Part shown: positions 8,021 through 14,597 of the stretch, in pieces
Position numbering within the stretch: the first letter of the stretch is position 1
How the letters are laid out: every line of letters starts with the position of its first letter
Notes under the pieces: model-generated
The model's input: only the letters and a program-made list of their open reading frames with translations
Databases searched by the model: none
Told to the model about the DNA's origin: nothing
Program-made: the position numbers and the translations under genes
NCBI GenBank assembly: GCA_003023485.1
Contig: PXSG01000006.1
Span: 1-19,885 of the forward strand
Direction: 5' to 3'
Length of the DNA: 19,885 bases
Source of the DNA: Halobacteriales archaeon SW_10_68_16
Lineage (GTDB): Archaea; Halobacteriota; Halobacteria; Halobacteriales; Haloarculaceae

Positions 8021-8284
8021 ATGATGGGGTTCGATGGGGTGATACCCGGGGTGAGTGAGACACTCGCCGTCGCCAGTTCGGTCGGTAGTGATCCGAAACT
8101 GACGCTATTTTGGTTCGCGGTCGGTCTCTATCTCGTCTACGATGGATTCGGGAGATGGAAGACCAAACGGCTCATCGAAACACCGCTGCAAAGAGGTTCG
8201 ATTAAAGTTAACACTGCCCACTCACAGGTCATGTGGCACGAGACGAACGTCCGAATCCTTATACCTGAATCCGACGAACTGTGA
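8021..8284 (+). CDS. Small one-helix membrane protein, possibly a truncated GIDE-type protein
   Basis: 87 residues from the ATG at 8021 (a second ATG follows at once at 8024). One membrane helix is visible at about 30-47 (LTLFWFAVGLYLVYDGF), followed by a basic RWKTKRLIETP. That helix plus RLIE(D)TP arrangement resembles the start of haloarchaeal E3-ligase-like (GIDE) membrane proteins, in which TP is followed by a conserved VRSxAxG segment. Here the sequence departs after TP and ends within 32 residues. One reading is a remnant cut by arrival of the adjacent toxin-antitoxin pair; the other is an unrelated short protein. Base use is more AT-rich than in neighbours, and the downstream pair's TATA box lies inside its last codons. 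Confidence 0.5.
   Translation: MMGFDGVIPGVSETLAVASSVGSDPKLTLFWFAVGLYLVYDGFGRWKTKRLIETPLQRGSIKVNTAHSQVMWHETNVRILIPESDEL
8257..8265 (+). promoter_or_regulatory. TATA box of the HicB-like/PIN operon
   Basis: CCTTATACC is centred 27 nt before the ATG at 8288. It lies inside the 3' end of the preceding ORF. Confidence 0.55.
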
Positions 8285-8287
8285 CAC

Positions 8288-8557
8288 ATGAGCGCCACTG
8301 TCGAGATTACCGAGGGGGACGGGGTATACACCGCCGTCGACAGTGAGACGGGTGCGACCGGGCGGGGGGGTTCCCGGGCGATGGCACTGGCCGCGCTCGC
8401 GGTTCAGCTCCAGGGATTGGACGAGGAGATGGCGGACGAGCTGGACCCGACAACCACACTCAAAGTGCTGAGTGGGAGTGTCCAAGAGCGGTTCGAGGAC
8501 GAGGACGTGAGCGAGGAGGACGTCGAGGACGCGATAGCATGGGCGCGACGCGGGTAG
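8288..8557 (+). CDS. HicB-like antitoxin
   Basis: 89 residues. The N-terminal half (VEITEGDGVYTAVDSETGAT, then SRAMALAALAVQL) has the HicB-type fold of two strands and a helix, with the characteristic Gly-x-Ser before the helix. The acidic C-terminal half (VQERFEDEDVSEEDVEDAIA) is predicted to wrap the partner toxin. The gene overlaps the PIN-domain toxin by 19 nt and shares its promoter, so it should be the antitoxin and autorepressor of the pair. The predicted transcript is leaderless. HicB partners are often HicA; pairing with a COG1569-type PIN toxin is a recurrent haloarchaeal arrangement. Confidence 0.75.
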   Translation: MSATVEITEGDGVYTAVDSETGATGRGGSRAMALAALAVQLQGLDEEMADELDPTTTLKVLSGSVQERFEDEDVSEEDVEDAIAWARRG

Positions 8558-8964
8558 TGTTCGATACGAATGTACTCGTTTCTGCGCTCGGCTTCGGTGG
8601 CCCACCCCTCGCGGCGCTCTTACGTGTTTTCGATGCGGACGTCCAGCTGCTCGCTTCGAGGGAAACTCTCGACGAACTGGACCGCGTGATGCGCTACGAC
8701 CGTCTCCCGTTCACGGTGAGCGAACGCAAGCAGTATCTCCGAATACTCCGTGACGAGGTGGAACTGATTCGTCCCGACGCCGATATCGACGCCGTCGCCC
8801 GTGATCCAGACGATAACATGTTTCTGGAATGTGCTGTCGACGGCGAGGCGCAGTATCTCGTTTCGGGCGACGACCACCTGCGCGATCTCGGGTCGTTTCG
8901 AGACGTGCGCATCCTCTCACCGGCGGCGTTTCTTGTAGAGGTGGATGATTCGGTCGACGGATAG
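8539..8964 (+). CDS. PIN-domain toxin (COG1569 type)
   Basis: 141 residues covering a single PIN nuclease domain. Likely metal-binding acids are Asp9 (VVFDTNVLVSAL), a glutamate in SRETLDELDRV (Glu42 or Glu46), Asp91/Asp92 in ARDPDDNMFLECA, and Asp111/Asp112 in LVSGDDHLRDLG. All four catalytic regions look intact, so an active Mg-dependent RNase is predicted. The start lies 19 nt inside the antitoxin gene, consistent with coupled translation. The RNA target cannot be inferred. No gene follows on the same strand; the next gene converges from 9037. Confidence 0.85.
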   Translation: MGATRVVFDTNVLVSALGFGGPPLAALLRVFDADVQLLASRETLDELDRVMRYDRLPFTVSERKQYLRILRDEVELIRPDADIDAVARDPDDNMFLECAVDGEAQYLVSGDDHLRDLGSFRDVRILSPAAFLVEVDDSVDG

Positions 8965-9036
8965 CTACCCACAGTTTCGCGGTTGGCTCCCTGCTCGCGT
9001 CGAACGTCCGACAAGAAACCGAACACTTCGGACCGG

Positions 9037-10527
9037 TCAGTCCGCCGACAGCCCCTCGTAGACCGACGTGTCCTCGTCGGCCGTCGGGGCCGTCACCGCG
9101 GAGACGCCGACGGTCAGGGCCAGTCCCAGGAGCATGCCGACGATGGAGGCCGACCACCCGCCCAGCCCCGGCGCGACCGGCAACACGTACGAGGAGGGGA
9201 CCATCGGGAGGAAGACACTCGCCAGGTAGAACGCCTGGCTGCCGGCGACCCCGGCGAGCATCCCGTCGCGGGTGGTGCCCTGCCAGTACAGCGCGACCAT
9301 CACGGGCAGCGCCAGTTGCGCGAACCCGCCGAAGGCGGTGTCGCCGATCTGGACGAGCGTCCCCGGCCGGAAGAGGCTCAGCACGAACGAGACCAGCGCG
9401 ATGGCGACGACGCCGGCCCGGCCGACCAGCGCCTCGGAGCGCTCGGTGACGCCGGTCGCGACCTGCCGGTAGACGTCCCGCGTCAGGTAGGACGACCCCG
9501 AGAGCAGCATCGAGTCGCTGGAGGACATCATCGCGGCCATCGCGCCGGCGATGACGAGTGCCGCGAACCACGCCGGCGTGAACTCCGCGAGCAGCGGCGG
9601 CAGGATGCGGCCGTTGGCGTTGGGCGCGAGGCCGAACCCGGCGGCCCACGCCCCGAGCATGAACGCCGGCACGAACAGCAGGATGACCAGCACGGGCCAG
9701 AGCGTGAACGTGCGCTTGAGGACCGCCGTCGATTTGGCGACGAAGAAGCGCTGGTTGACCTGCGGGAACATCGTCACGCCGAAGGCGATGGAGATCGCCG
9801 TCGAGAGGACAAAGGCCGGCGAGTAGACGTCCCCGCCAAGCGAGAGGTGCTCGGGGGCGTTGGCGGCCAGTCTGCTCGTGGCCGCGCCCGGCCCGCCGAC
9901 CGCGACGAGGATCCAGGCGACGGCCAGCCAGACCATCCCCAACATGAAGACCCCCTGGAGGGTATCGGTCCAGGCGACGCCGCGCATCCCCGAGAGGGCG
10001 ACGTAGACGATCATAAAGAGGGTGATCGCGCCGGCGCCGGCCCAGTAGGGAATCGCCCCGTCGGTCAGCGCCGCCAGTGCCGTCCCGGCGCCCTGCTGCT
10101 GGAGCATCACGTACGGCACCAGCCAGAAGAGGCTGATCCCCGCGACGAGCACGCGCAGCGTCCGCGACCCGAAGCGGTCCCCGAGCATCTCGCCCAGCGT
10201 GACGTGGCCGCGGCTCTTCCCGACTAGCCACTGCTTGTAGCCGATGGCGTACCACAGGATGCCAAAGAGGACACCGTCCATCAGGCCCATCACGAGGATC
10301 CACTCGGGGCCGGCCTGGAAGGCGATGGTCGGCCCGCCGAAGAACGTGAACGCAGAGAGGAGCGTCGCGAACGTCGTGAACAGCAACACGAACGTCCCGA
10401 GGGTGCGGCTCGCGAGGAAGTAGTCCTCGGCGGTGCGCTCGGTCAGGCGGTAGGCGACGACGCCGATCCCCAGCGCGACCAGCAGGTACGCGACGATGAT
10501 GCCCAGCTGGAGGCCGACCTCAGCCAT
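9037..10527 (-). CDS. Sodium:solute symporter family (SSS) transporter
   Basis: About 496 residues from the ATG at 10527 (an upstream in-frame start at 10536 would add three). Thirteen or so hydrophobic helices span the protein from GLQLGIIVAYLLVALGIGVV to SIVGMLLGLALTVGVSAV. The conserved SSS features are present: RTAEDYFLASRTLG after helix 1, a SGMRGVAWTDTLQGVFML block, and MSSSDSMLLSGSSYLTRDVY near helix 9, where the serines contribute to the sodium site. The substrate is unknown; members take up proline, pantothenate, acetate or sugars. The start overlaps the stop of the DUF3311 gene by 8 nt, so the two are an operon. The acidic C-terminus is cytoplasmic. Confidence 0.9.
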   Translation of the reverse strand: MAEVGLQLGIIVAYLLVALGIGVVAYRLTERTAEDYFLASRTLGTFVLLFTTFATLLSAFTFFGGPTIAFQAGPEWILVMGLMDGVLFGILWYAIGYKQWLVGKSRGHVTLGEMLGDRFGSRTLRVLVAGISLFWLVPYVMLQQQGAGTALAALTDGAIPYWAGAGAITLFMIVYVALSGMRGVAWTDTLQGVFMLGMVWLAVAWILVAVGGPGAATSRLAANAPEHLSLGGDVYSPAFVLSTAISIAFGVTMFPQVNQRFFVAKSTAVLKRTFTLWPVLVILLFVPAFMLGAWAAGFGLAPNANGRILPPLLAEFTPAWFAALVIAGAMAAMMSSSDSMLLSGSSYLTRDVYRQVATGVTERSEALVGRAGVVAIALVSFVLSLFRPGTLVQIGDTAFGGFAQLALPVMVALYWQGTTRDGMLAGVAGSQAFYLASVFLPMVPSSYVLPVAPGLGGWSASIVGMLLGLALTVGVSAVTAPTADEDTSVYEGLSAD

Positions 10528-10744
10528 CGGCACCACCCCGCGGTTCGACGCCGACGCCCCACGCCGTCCGTGCGAAGGCGGCGAAGACCACCGCGGTCAC
10601 GGCCAGCCAGCCGACGTGCCACCAGACCCAGACGGGCAGTCCCGCGACGACGCGACTCGACCCCCACAGGAACCACGGCACCGCCAGCGCTGCCAGCACG
10701 AACGCGACACCGGTCCACAGAAGCGTCTCCTTCGATACGGACAT
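10520..10744 (-). CDS. DUF3311-family small membrane protein, symporter partner
   Basis: 74 residues with two membrane helices: about 9-27 (LWTGVAFVLAALAVPWFLW) and 38-58 (VWVWWHVGWLAVTAVVFAAF). It is encoded directly upstream of, and overlapping, the SSS transporter gene. DUF3311 proteins are habitually the small partner of sodium:solute symporters in bacteria and archaea. An assembly or accessory role for the transporter is inferred from this linkage only. Confidence 0.8.
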   Translation of the reverse strand: MSVSKETLLWTGVAFVLAALAVPWFLWGSSRVVAGLPVWVWWHVGWLAVTAVVFAAFARTAWGVGVEPRGGADG

Positions 10745-10770
10745 CGTTTGATCGATGTTTGTATTTGCCC

Positions 10771-10780
10771 GGTAAAAGAA
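10771..10780 (-). promoter_or_regulatory. TATA-like element for the DUF3311-symporter operon
   Basis: TTCTTTTACC on the minus strand is centred about 30 nt upstream of the ATG at 10744. A perfect 11-nt inverted repeat, CGAAC-A-GTTCG (10790-10800), lies directly upstream of it and could be an activator or repressor site. Confidence 0.4.
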
Positions 10781-10942
10781 TGTTGAATTCGAACAGTTCG
10801 TGTTATCGAAGAATATTTTTATTCAATCCACGCTGCCGGAGGATCGGGCTGACACCGGGACCGATCCGGCGACGCCGGGCGGGTGTGGGCTGGAACGCGC
10901 GAAAAGTGACCCGACCCGCCAGTTATTTCCCGTCTGGTTGCC

Positions 10943-10950
10943 TTATTTAA
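10943..10950 (+). promoter_or_regulatory. TATA box of dnaG
   Basis: TTATTTAA predicts a transcript start near 10971-10974, leaving a 5' leader of about 45 nt before the dnaG ATG. Confidence 0.6.
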
Positions 10951-10956
10951 AGTCGT

Positions 10957-10974
10957 CCATGAGCGGACTCATGG
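10957..10974 (+). repeat. Perfect inverted repeat at the predicted dnaG transcription start
   Basis: CCATGAG-CGGA-CTCATGG is a perfect 7-bp inverted repeat with a 4-nt spacer, sitting between the TATA box and the predicted transcript start. That is a typical position for an archaeal repressor operator. Confidence 0.5.
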
Positions 10975-10993
10975 CACCATTACGATTCACACA

Positions 10994-11008
10994 CCCTCCC
11001 GAGGAGGG
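10994..11008 (+). promoter_or_regulatory. Hairpin occluding the dnaG Shine-Dalgarno
   Basis: CCCTCC-CGA-GGAGGG can form a 6-bp GC-rich hairpin with a 3-nt loop. Its 3' arm is the Shine-Dalgarno GGAGG, placed 9 nt before the ATG at 11017. Folding would hide the ribosome site. Confidence 0.55.
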
Positions 11009-11016
11009 ACCACAGC

Positions 11017-12225
11017 ATGCAGGATTCAGCCAAGTACCTCATTCACGCGGACATCAGAGCGAGCGGGGTGGTCGAGCGGAGTGACGTCGTCGGGGCTATC
11101 TTCGGGCAGACGGAGGGGTTGCTCGGCGACGAACTCGACCTGCGGGACCTCCAGGAATCCTCGAAGGTCGGCCGCATCGACGTCGAGATCGATTCCGAGG
11201 CGGGCCGGTCGTACGGCACCCTCACCATCGCCAGCGGCCTCGACCGCGTCGAGACGGCCGTCCTCGCGGCGGCCTTAGAGACCATCGACCGCATCGGCCC
11301 CTGCCGGGCGGAGTTCGAGGTCCACGACCTCGAGGACGTCCGCGCGGCCAAGCGCCAGCGGGTCGTCGACCGCGCGACCGAACTGCTCGCGGAGTTCGAG
11401 GAAACCTCGCTGTCGAGTCGCGAACTCGTCGAGGAGGTCCGACAGAACGTCCGCGTCGCGGACATCACCGAGTTCGAGGGGGTACCGGCGGGCCCCCGCG
11501 TCGCCGAGAGCGACGCCATCGTCGTCGTCGAGGGCCGGGCCGACGTCCTCCAGTTGTTGAAGTACGGCGTCAAGAACGCCATCGCCGTCGAGGGGACCGA
11601 CGTCCCCGACGCGGTGGCGGAGTTGACCCGCGAGCGCACCGTGACGGCCTTCCTCGACGGCGACCGCGGCGGCGACCTCATCCTCGAGGAACTCGTGCAG
11701 GTGGGCAGTATCGACTACGTGGCCATCGCCCCCGCCGGCCGGTCCGTCGAGGACCTCTCGCGCGGGGAGGTGCTCTCGGCACTGCGCGAGAAGATCCTCT
11801 ACGACCGGGTGGCCGACGCGAGTTCGCCCCGCGACGTACTCCTCGAGGACGAGGGCCCCCCCGACGGTCGCGTCGACGCCGACGGCGGCACCCTGGCTCG
11901 CGGAGCGTCCACGGACCCCACAGTGCCAGAAGACACGGATCCCGACGCCCTCGCCGGCCACACGGAAGCCGTCGACGGGACCGGGACGGTACGGTTGCTC
12001 GACGAGACCTTCGACGCCCTCGCCGAGGCCGACGCAGGGGAGACCTTCGCGGCCATCGAGGACGCCGAGACGGTCCCGCACGCGGTCGTCCTCGACGGCG
12101 AACTGAGTCAGCGCGTCCTTGACGTCGCGGCACAGCGTGGTGTCCGGCAGATCGTCGCGGACAGTGAAGGGGAGTTCGTCAAGCGACCCACGGGCGTGCG
12201 CGTCCGGACCGCCGACGAGTTCTGA
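11017..12225 (+). CDS. dnaG: Archaeal DnaG primase (Toprim domain, exosome-associated)
   Basis: 402 residues. The N-terminal block MQDSAKYLIHADIRASGVVE, then FGQTEGLLGDELDLRDLQES, is diagnostic of archaeal DnaG. The Toprim domain spans about 165-250: AIVVVEGRADVLQLLKYGVK with catalytic Glu172, and AFLDGDRGGDLILEE with Asp214 and Asp216 of the DxD motif. A low-complexity acidic linker (about 280-320) precedes a C-terminal domain ending TGVRVRTADEF. Archaeal DnaG makes short RNA primers in vitro and is also a stable subunit of the RNA exosome, where it binds poly(A). Unlike most neighbours the gene has a leader with a strong Shine-Dalgarno. It ends 10 nt before the convergent DMT transporter gene. 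Confidence 0.95.
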   Translation: MQDSAKYLIHADIRASGVVERSDVVGAIFGQTEGLLGDELDLRDLQESSKVGRIDVEIDSEAGRSYGTLTIASGLDRVETAVLAAALETIDRIGPCRAEFEVHDLEDVRAAKRQRVVDRATELLAEFEETSLSSRELVEEVRQNVRVADITEFEGVPAGPRVAESDAIVVVEGRADVLQLLKYGVKNAIAVEGTDVPDAVAELTRERTVTAFLDGDRGGDLILEELVQVGSIDYVAIAPAGRSVEDLSRGEVLSALREKILYDRVADASSPRDVLLEDEGPPDGRVDADGGTLARGASTDPTVPEDTDPDALAGHTEAVDGTGTVRLLDETFDALAEADAGETFAAIEDAETVPHAVVLDGELSQRVLDVAAQRGVRQIVADSEGEFVKRPTGVRVRTADEF

Positions 12226-12234
12226 CGTCGGCGT

Positions 12235-13158
12235 TCAGACGGCATCCGGCCTGGACCGTGCCGTGACGACGATGCCGGCGATGACGACCGCACCGCCGAC
12301 GACGGTCAGCGCCCCCGGAATCTCCGCGAGGACGAGCGCCGCCAGTAGCGCGCTCCCGACCGGTTCGCCCACCAGCGAGACGCTCACGACGCTGGATTCG
12401 ACGTGTTCCAGCGCCCAGTTGATGAGCGTGTGCCCGAGGATGCCGGGGCCGAGGGCCATCCCGAGAAAGAGGACCCACTCGCGGGGCGGGTAGCCCAGCA
12501 GGGGCACCCCCTGCCCCAGCGCGACCGCGAGCAGGCCGGCCGCGGCGACGGCGTAGACGACGAGCACGTAGGGGACGACCGGGACGCGCTGGCGGATCGA
12601 CCGCCCGGCCAGCACGTAGGCCGCCGCGGCGACCGCACCCAGAAGCGCCAGCGCGTTGCCGGCCAGCGGCGCGGGCGCGGCGGTCATCCCGAGGAGTCCC
12701 TCGGCGGACATCGTCGCCACGCCGACCATCGCCACGAGGATGCCGGCGACGGTCCAGCGGGTGATCCGCTCGCGGAGCAACAGCGCCGCGCCCGCCGCGA
12801 CGAACAGCGGCTGGGTCTGGACGAGCGTGACGGAGGCGGCGACGGTCGTGAGGTCGACGCTGACGAACCAGGTTGCGAAGTGGACCGCCAGCGTCAGTCC
12901 CGCCCCCACGGCGGCGACGGCATCCCGCCGGGAGACGCCGGCGAGTTCCCCGCGTGCCCCGCGGGTCAGCGGGAGCAACAGCAGGATGGTGAAAGAGACG
13001 CGGTAGAAAGCCATCACCGACTCGGGGGCGCGACTCAGGCGGATGAGGATGGCGCTCGTGCTCGCCGCGAGCACCGCCACGCCGACCGCCGCGAGCGCGA
13101 CGCGGCGCTGGCCGAAGCGCGCCACGACCGGGGCCGCCAGTCCGACTCGTCGGGACAC
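12235..13158 (-). CDS. DMT superfamily transporter, EamA type
   Basis: 307 residues from a GTG at 13158, chosen because a TATA-like CGTTTTTGGG is centred 28 nt upstream; the frame stays open to 13185 with only a TTG. Ten hydrophobic helices are arranged as two EamA repeats. The first begins VALAAVGVAVLAASTSAILI, the second NALALLGAVAAAAYVLAGRS. Conserved EamA features include FYRVSFTILLLLPL in helix 2-3 and ALGPGILGHTLINWALEHVE near the C-terminus. Members export amino acids or metabolites across the cell membrane, but the substrate here is unknown. It follows ilvE by under 40 nt on the same strand, so co-expression and a role in amino-acid export are possible. Confidence 0.85.
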   Translation of the reverse strand: MSRRVGLAAPVVARFGQRRVALAAVGVAVLAASTSAILIRLSRAPESVMAFYRVSFTILLLLPLTRGARGELAGVSRRDAVAAVGAGLTLAVHFATWFVSVDLTTVAASVTLVQTQPLFVAAGAALLLRERITRWTVAGILVAMVGVATMSAEGLLGMTAAPAPLAGNALALLGAVAAAAYVLAGRSIRQRVPVVPYVLVVYAVAAAGLLAVALGQGVPLLGYPPREWVLFLGMALGPGILGHTLINWALEHVESSVVSVSLVGEPVGSALLAALVLAEIPGALTVVGGAVVIAGIVVTARSRPDAV

Positions 13159-13180
13159 GTCACGGCGGTCGCTCGCTCGA

Positions 13181-13190
13181 CCCAAAAACG
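13181..13190 (-). promoter_or_regulatory. TATA-like element for the DMT transporter
   Basis: CGTTTTTGGG on the minus strand is centred 28 nt before the GTG at 13158. It decides the GTG start and lies just before the ilvE stop codon. Confidence 0.4.
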
Positions 13191-13197
13191 GGCCGGT

Positions 13198-14139
13198 CTA
13201 CACCGGGTGGAACCATTCCGCGTACTCGTCGGGTTGTTCCTCTAAGACGTCGAAAAACCGGGTCTGGATCTCGTCGGTGACCGGCCCCTTCGTGCCCGTG
13301 CCGATCTGGTTGTCGTCGACCGAGCGGATGGGCGTCACCTCCGCGGCCGTCCCCGTGAAGAACAGTTCGTCCGCCGTGTAGAGTTCCCCCCGCGAGACGG
13401 TCGCGCCGTCGTGGACCGTGTAGCCCAGGTCGCGCGCAATCTGGATGACCGACCGGCGGGTGATGCCGTCGAGAATCGACTCGGCGAGGCCGGGGGTGTA
13501 GAGTTCGCCGTCACGGACCAGAAAGAGGTTCTCGCCGGGGCCCTCCGCGACGTTGCCCTCTCTGTTGAGGACGATGGCCTCGACGTAGCCGTTCCCCGTG
13601 GCTTCGAGGCTGGCCAGCACGCTGTTGACGTACGGGCCCGTGGTCTTGGCGTTCGTCGGAATCTGGCTGGAGGCGTACTTGCGCCACGAGGAGATGGCGA
13701 CGTCGACGCCCTCCTCTAAGGCCTCCTCGCCGAGGTAGGCACCCCACGGCCAGACGGCGATGGCGACCTGGGTGGGTGCGTCGGCGGGGTTGAGCCCCAG
13801 CGGGCCGTACCCGTAGAAGGCGATGGGACGGATGTAACAGGATTCGAGTTCCTCCCGGCGGATGAGTTCGACCGTCGCCTCGGTCAGTTCCGCGGGTTCG
13901 AAGGGGATCTCGAGGTCGTAGGGTTTGGCGGACTCGTAGAGCCGATCGAGGTGTTCCTCCCAGCGGAAGATGGCCGGCCCGTCGGCGGTGTCGTAACACC
14001 GGACGCCCTCGAATACGCCGGTGCCGTAGTGGAGCGCGTGCGAGAGGACGTGGATCCGGGCATCCTCGAAGTCGACGAACTCGCCGTCCAGCCAGACGGT
14101 GTCGACGCCCTCGTACATCTCGGGGCGGTCGTCGCTCAT
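13198..14139 (-). CDS. ilvE: Branched-chain amino-acid aminotransferase
   Basis: 313 residues, the usual length for fold-type IV BCAT. MYEGVDTVWLDGEFVDFEDA and VLSHALHYGTGVFEGVRCYD form the N-terminal signature. The PLP lysine is Lys165 in PTNAKTTGPYVNSVLA, followed by VLNREGNVAEGPGENLFLV and the phosphate-binding TPGLAESILDGITRRSVI and TGTAAEVTPIRSVDD. It transfers amino groups between glutamate and the keto acids of Leu, Ile and Val in the cytoplasm. A Shine-Dalgarno (GGAGGT) lies 7 nt before the ATG within a palindrome, and a 21-codon upstream ORF ends on the start codon. Confidence 0.95.
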   Translation of the reverse strand: MSDDRPEMYEGVDTVWLDGEFVDFEDARIHVLSHALHYGTGVFEGVRCYDTADGPAIFRWEEHLDRLYESAKPYDLEIPFEPAELTEATVELIRREELESCYIRPIAFYGYGPLGLNPADAPTQVAIAVWPWGAYLGEEALEEGVDVAISSWRKYASSQIPTNAKTTGPYVNSVLASLEATGNGYVEAIVLNREGNVAEGPGENLFLVRDGELYTPGLAESILDGITRRSVIQIARDLGYTVHDGATVSRGELYTADELFFTGTAAEVTPIRSVDDNQIGTGTKGPVTDEIQTRFFDVLEEQPDEYAEWFHPV

Positions 14140-14201
14140 GGCCGCGACCTCCCGCGGGAGTGCTCTGTGCCTGTGCGTGGAGTGGTCTCGTCGGACGCCA
14201 T
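14136..14201 (-). CDS. Leaderless 21-codon upstream ORF overlapping the ilvE start
   Basis: ATG at 14201, with the TGA at 14138-14136 overlapping the ilvE start as ATGA. The peptide is MASDETTPRTGTEHSRGRSR followed by P. It contains four Thr and four Arg but no Leu, Ile or Val. A TATA-like CTTAAC is centred about 25 nt upstream, putting the transcript start on the uORF ATG. Translation would end on the ilvE start, allowing coupled re-initiation, and would melt the ilvE Shine-Dalgarno hairpin. It has no codons for the end products of the pathway; Thr is a precursor of Ile. It may equally be a chance short frame. Confidence 0.4.
   Translation of the reverse strand: MASDETTPRTGTEHSRGRSRP
14147..14160 (-). 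promoter_or_regulatory. ilvE Shine-Dalgarno within a 12-bp palindrome
   Basis: The perfect palindrome CTCCCGCGGGAG (14149-14160) continues into GT, so the Shine-Dalgarno GGAGGT (14147-14152) is its 3' arm and can pair with CTCC just upstream (CUCC-CGCG-GGAG). The SD is 7 nt before the ATG at 14139. Confidence 0.5.
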
Positions 14202-14221
14202 ACCCGACAATCCGTGGCCAC

Positions 14222-14230
14222 CGTTAAGAG
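14222..14230 (-). promoter_or_regulatory. TATA-like element for ilvE and its upstream ORF
   Basis: CTCTTAACG on the minus strand, centred about 25 nt upstream of the uORF ATG at 14201, predicts a leader of about 62 nt for ilvE. Confidence 0.45.
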
Positions 14231-14258
14231 TGTTGACGGTTTTGAACAGCGTCAGTGC

Positions 14259-14597
14259 CTACAGCCAACTCCGGCCGACAGTCATGAACCCTTGTAATTC
14301 GTTCTGTCGGTAGTAGGTCGAGATTTCTTGGAGGACGTCGGCGATGGTCCCTGCAGAGAGTGTCTGGTCCGGGATGTAGAGTACGGCGTGATACTCGCTT
14401 TCGGAGAAATCGTCCCTGAAATCGTCGTCGTACGTTACGATAACGAACCGGTGTTCTCGCGAGACAGCTGCGAGATTGCTGTCGGAAGTCCCCTTGCTCA
14501 GGCGGTCACTCAGATCGACGTGGAGGACTTCGTGGCCGTGGTCCTCCAGTCGGTGAAAGACCTCGTGTTCGAGGTTCTCGTCGAGCAGGAACCTCAT
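14259..14597 (-). CDS. DUF5615 PIN-like toxin
   Basis: 112 residues. It opens MRFLLDENLEHEVFHRLEDH, with the DEN motif (Asp6, Glu7, Asn8) typical of DUF5615/Mut7-C PIN-like nucleases. A middle acidic position is in KGTSDSNLAAVSREH (Asp39), and VIVTYDDDFRDD (Asp57-59) supplies the last acidic cluster. These should form the nuclease site. The start overlaps the stop of the DUF433 antitoxin gene by 4 nt (ATGA), a classic coupled toxin-antitoxin order. Target RNA unknown. It lies just downstream of the ilvE promoter on the same strand and looks like an inserted accessory pair. Confidence 0.85.
   Translation of the reverse strand: MRFLLDENLEHEVFHRLEDHGHEVLHVDLSDRLSKGTSDSNLAAVSREHRFVIVTYDDDFRDDFSESEYHAVLYIPDQTLSAGTIADVLQEISTYYRQNELQGFMTVGRSWL

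Larger units (their letters stand above)
10745..11016. other. 272-nt divergent regulatory region between the symporter operon and dnaG
   Basis: No convincing gene is seen. From left to right it holds the symporter TATA-like box, the CGAAC/GTTCG palindrome, a palindromic AT-rich element GAATA-TTTT-TATTC (10811-10824), a 7-bp inverted repeat GGCGGGT/ACCCGCC (10878-10884 and 10914-10920) around a 29-nt loop, the dnaG TATA box, an inverted repeat at the predicted dnaG transcript start, and the dnaG Shine-Dalgarno hairpin. The density of symmetric elements is higher than anywhere else in the window. A small RNA between 10830 and 10930 cannot be excluded. Confidence 0.5.

Noticed and set aside
8711..10303. 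Long open frames overlapping the symporter in other frames on both strands (also 8983-10227 plus)
   Set aside because: Arg/Gly-rich translations with no domains; the symporter frame has clear membrane helices and motifs.
10830..10930. Possible structured RNA gene upstream of dnaG
   Set aside because: Only one 7-bp stem with a 29-nt loop; no match to tRNA, SRP RNA or other known RNA that I could recognise.
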